8,519 bases of DNA from JBLHGU01 sp047615875 (GTDB taxonomy: Bacteria; Pseudomonadota; Gammaproteobacteria; Arenicellales; CAJQKF01), in NCBI GenBank assembly GCA_047615875.1, contig JBLHGU010000223.1, forward strand, positions 1 to 8,519, in the 5' to 3' direction. Position 1 is the first letter of the stretch. Each line of letters starts with the position of its first letter. This document shows positions 6,843 to 8,519 of this stretch, in pieces. The notes below the pieces were generated by a model, which saw only the letters and a list, made by a program, of their open reading frames with translations, was not told the DNA's origin and did no database searches. The position numbers were made by a program, and so were the translations under genes.

Positions 6843-7363
6843 GGTTGCATGCACAGTGCAAAACGGTCGTTTTGCACATTCATCCGGACCACCCGCTAAT
6901 AAATCAAGTAGGGGAAGTAATCGATGACCATACTCGCCCAGAGAAATGCTGGTTGCTATATGTTTGCGCGTTCCGGCGGCACCGCCTGTGCAGAAATTAA
7001 TCCGATCATTTTTTGCTTCGAAATCAAATTCAGGATCACGCCCATGGACCGTGAATTGTTTAGTGGCCTTAGCAACCATATCTTCAGCCAACACGGGTGG
7101 AAAAAGTAATCTTCCGCTATCCGATAATTGGCAACCGTTCTCCAGGGCAGTTTCGATAACTTTTGGCGTTGCTTTGGCCATGCCAAAGGTTTCAAGAAAT
7201 TCAGGTGCGGCCTGATGGATTTTCGATTAATCGGCATCAGTCAATACGCGAAACCGGTTTGCCAAAGGCGTTCCCCTGGCATAATGTGACTTGAGCGAGC
7301 TTTCTCTTCGAGATCAAGCCTGGCTTTGCGGCCACCAATTCTGCGTTTCCTGGTTCTGCTCAT
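6843..7363 (-). pseudogene. MttB-family (trimethylamine methyltransferase-like) gene, truncated and fused
   Basis: The ATG at 7363, nine bases after the DUF3291 stop, opens SRTRKRRIGGRKAR, typical of MttB-family starts. A lost base near 7266-7270 shifts the frame; the continuation reads RFRVLTDAD, then TAA (7227-7229), then KIHQAAPEFLETFGMAKATP, the strand LFPPVLAEDM, VHGRDPEFDFEAKNDRINF and CTGGAA. At 6972-6980 the text jumps to GTRKHIATSISLGE; family members have about 50-70 residues between these blocks, so a segment was lost without changing frame. It continues LLPLLDLLAGG and AKRPFCTVHAT, and at 6843-6851 passes directly into the FAD oxidoreductase. The C-terminal half of the barrel is gone. 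MttB proteins move methyl groups from quaternary or tertiary amines to a corrinoid protein; no corrinoid-protein gene is seen in the window. Nothing suggests a pyrrolysine-containing member. The open stretch 6789-7181 could still be translated but would not be a working methyltransferase. Confidence 0.87.
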
Positions 7364-7372
7364 TACATTGAC

Positions 7373-7822
7373 TCAGTTATTTTTGGGTTCAAAAAAACTT
7401 CGTCTCTTCAGCCCGAAAGCAGTGTCCGTATCGCCATGTTTTTGGAGATACTGCAATCGTTCCCGACCTTCTTCTATCGAAGGTTGGTGTCCAGGCTCGA
7501 CATACCACAAAGCGACTTTAGTGACCGTCATAGGGCTAAACCACTCACTACCTCTTTTCAGATAACTAACGTGATTGGTACGATACAGAAAATTATGTAA
7601 ATCGGTGGTTGATACCCAAACTGACAGGTTTTCGAGCATCAAGGGGTCATCATCAATCAAAAAACTTTCAGCGTTGTTTTCATCACCATTACTTCGCCAG
7701 ATAAACCCCGTACTCGATTCGGCAAGGGCAAATACGTGTTCAACGCTGTCTACAAAACCGTTCATGAGCGGGCTATCCAGGGGTTCAAGACAACGAGCTA
7801 TATCATATTCGGCGATGGGCAT
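7373..7822 (-). CDS. DUF3291-domain protein
   Basis: This 149-residue protein matches the DUF3291 pattern throughout: AEYDIARCLEPLDSPLM at the start, FALAESSTGFIWR (31-43), NLSVWVSTTDLHNFLYRT (65-82) followed by HVSYLKRGSEWF, and VALWYVEPGHQPSIEEGRER (103-122). The fold is expected to be a ferredoxin-like alpha/beta dimer related to antibiotic-biosynthesis monooxygenases; the function is unknown. No signal peptide or membrane helix is visible. The ATG at 7822 has a good AGAGGA ribosome site at 7830-7835, seven bases upstream and inside the last codons of the amidinotransferase gene. The two genes are one base apart, so they should be translationally coupled. It precedes the mttB and oxidoreductase remnants, which suggests a role linked to the same substrate. 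Unlike them it shows no lesion. Confidence 0.85.
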   Translation of the reverse strand: MPIAEYDIARCLEPLDSPLMNGFVDSVEHVFALAESSTGFIWRSNGDENNAESFLIDDDPLMLENLSVWVSTTDLHNFLYRTNHVSYLKRGSEWFSPMTVTKVALWYVEPGHQPSIEEGRERLQYLQKHGDTDTAFGLKRRSFFEPKNN

Positions 7823-7823
7823 T

Positions 7824-8519
7824 TTAGTTTCCTCTTAATAGCGGGCGAGTCAGGCAGGTCGGTCCACCTTCACAACCGACACAGAGGGCCTGACCGTCAT
7901 AAACCTGAACGTCGATACCGGCTGTTTCCAATAATTTTAGTGTTTTAGGGTAACCATCGACCATCAAACATTGCCCTGGGGCGATGGCTAGAATATTGCC
8001 ACTCAAGGTGCCGCTTTGTTCATATTCATCCATTGGTAAAGCCAGTATTTGATAATCCAGTTCTTTTAACAGTTCGTACAATCCAACCGGTAACAATGAC
8101 AGGCAAACCGCAGCAATTCGCGTGTCGACCAGACTGATTAGAGACATCAAATGTAAGCAGGCATCTGCCCCGGTATAAACCGGTAAATCAAATTCATGTA
8201 CTTCAATATTGATTGTCTTGAGGATACTGTCCAATTGATCGAGACCCTCCCGGTTTGATCGAAACCCACGCCCAACGGCCAGCAAATTGTCTTTGAGCCA
8301 GAGCGTGTCACCCGCTTCACAATGACCGGGCGATTCGATTTCTCCAATCACCGGTATTCCAGTCTGAGCATAAAATTCTCGATGAAGCATTTGTTCACCC
8401 CTGCGCATTACCTTTCCAGGGTTCATTAATATCGCGCCCTGAGGTGTCATTAGTGACGCATCATAGCTAAACACCGCGTCAGCGATTTCGTTGGGTTGAT
8501 CCATCCAGTGAATTTCGAC
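7824..8519 (-). CDS. Amidinotransferase/arginine-deiminase-fold hydrolase (dimethylargininase-like), 5' end outside window
   Basis: The frame is open from the right edge (VEIHWMDQPNEIADAVF), so the start and about 50 N-terminal residues are missing; the internal ATG at 8504 is not the real start. Numbering from the edge, family landmarks are DAVFSYDASLMTPQGAIL at 14-31, ESPGHCEAGDTLWL near 62-75 (E68 and D71, usual form EGGD), the catalytic histidine in CLHLMSL (H123), and the nucleophile cysteine in GGPTCLTRPLLR (C222) close to the C-terminus. All needed catalytic residues visible here are present, so the enzyme is probably active. The fold covers arginine deiminase, dimethylarginine hydrolase and related guanidine-modifying enzymes; the exact substrate cannot be fixed from sequence. 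It is upstream of DUF3291 and the mttB/oxidoreductase remnants, suggesting degradation of a methylated guanidino or amino compound. The operon promoter lies beyond the window. Confidence 0.85.
   Translation of the reverse strand, partial: VEIHWMDQPNEIADAVFSYDASLMTPQGAILMNPGKVMRRGEQMLHREFYAQTGIPVIGEIESPGHCEAGDTLWLKDNLLAVGRGFRSNREGLDQLDSILKTINIEVHEFDLPVYTGADACLHLMSLISLVDTRIAAVCLSLLPVGLYELLKELDYQILALPMDEYEQSGTLSGNILAIAPGQCLMVDGYPKTLKLLETAGIDVQVYDGQALCVGCEGGPTCLTRPLLRGN
7830..7835 (-). promoter_or_regulatory. Ribosome binding site for the DUF3291 gene inside the upstream gene
   Basis: AGAGGA on the minus strand lies seven bases before the DUF3291 ATG and within the final codons of the amidinotransferase gene. 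It fixes the start at 7822 and implies coupled translation of the two proteins. Confidence 0.7.

Overview
The window looks like chromosome of a proteobacterium, most likely a gammaproteobacterium of moderate GC. This is inferred from the protein families (GyrI-type AraC regulator, J-domain/VWA pair, FIST protein, MttB and FAD-oxidoreductase amine genes) and from the REP-like palindromes; no marker gene fixes the taxon.

Left part (1-1310). A plus-strand AraC/GyrI-type regulator fills 2-860. It is broken by two separate single-base losses, so the protein is readable only by moving through three frames. A 450-bp gap with several hairpins then separates it from the convergent minus-strand genes.

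Middle part (1311-3889, minus strand). A VWA-domain protein and a membrane-anchored J-domain protein form a tight two-gene operon with a 3-bp gap. Upstream is a recognisable TATAAT box overlapped by a perfect palindrome. Further upstream and in the same direction is a protein with a glycine/alanine-rich hydrophobic segment and a TerB-like helical domain. VWA, J and TerB-like domains recur together in stress and chaperone settings, so a shared role is possible but unproven.

A 720-bp non-coding stretch (3890-4609) carries a REP-like multi-hairpin element and a second strong hairpin. An intact, stand-alone FIST sensory-domain protein follows on the plus strand (4610-5731).

Right part (5750-8519, minus strand). 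This was an amine/guanidine catabolism-type operon, read from the right edge: an amidinotransferase/arginine-deiminase-fold hydrolase (5' end outside the window), a DUF3291 protein, an MttB-family (trimethylamine methyltransferase-like) gene and a DMGDH/sarcosine-dehydrogenase-type FAD oxidoreductase. The first two genes are intact and translationally coupled. The last two are ruined: frameshifts, in-frame stops, an internal in-frame deletion, and a large deletion that joined the middle of mttB to the oxidoreductase at a shared His-Ala-Thr motif. The intact upstream half beside a heavily decayed downstream half is the most informative feature here. I found no convincing CRISPR array, tRNA, rRNA, IS element or clearly new system.
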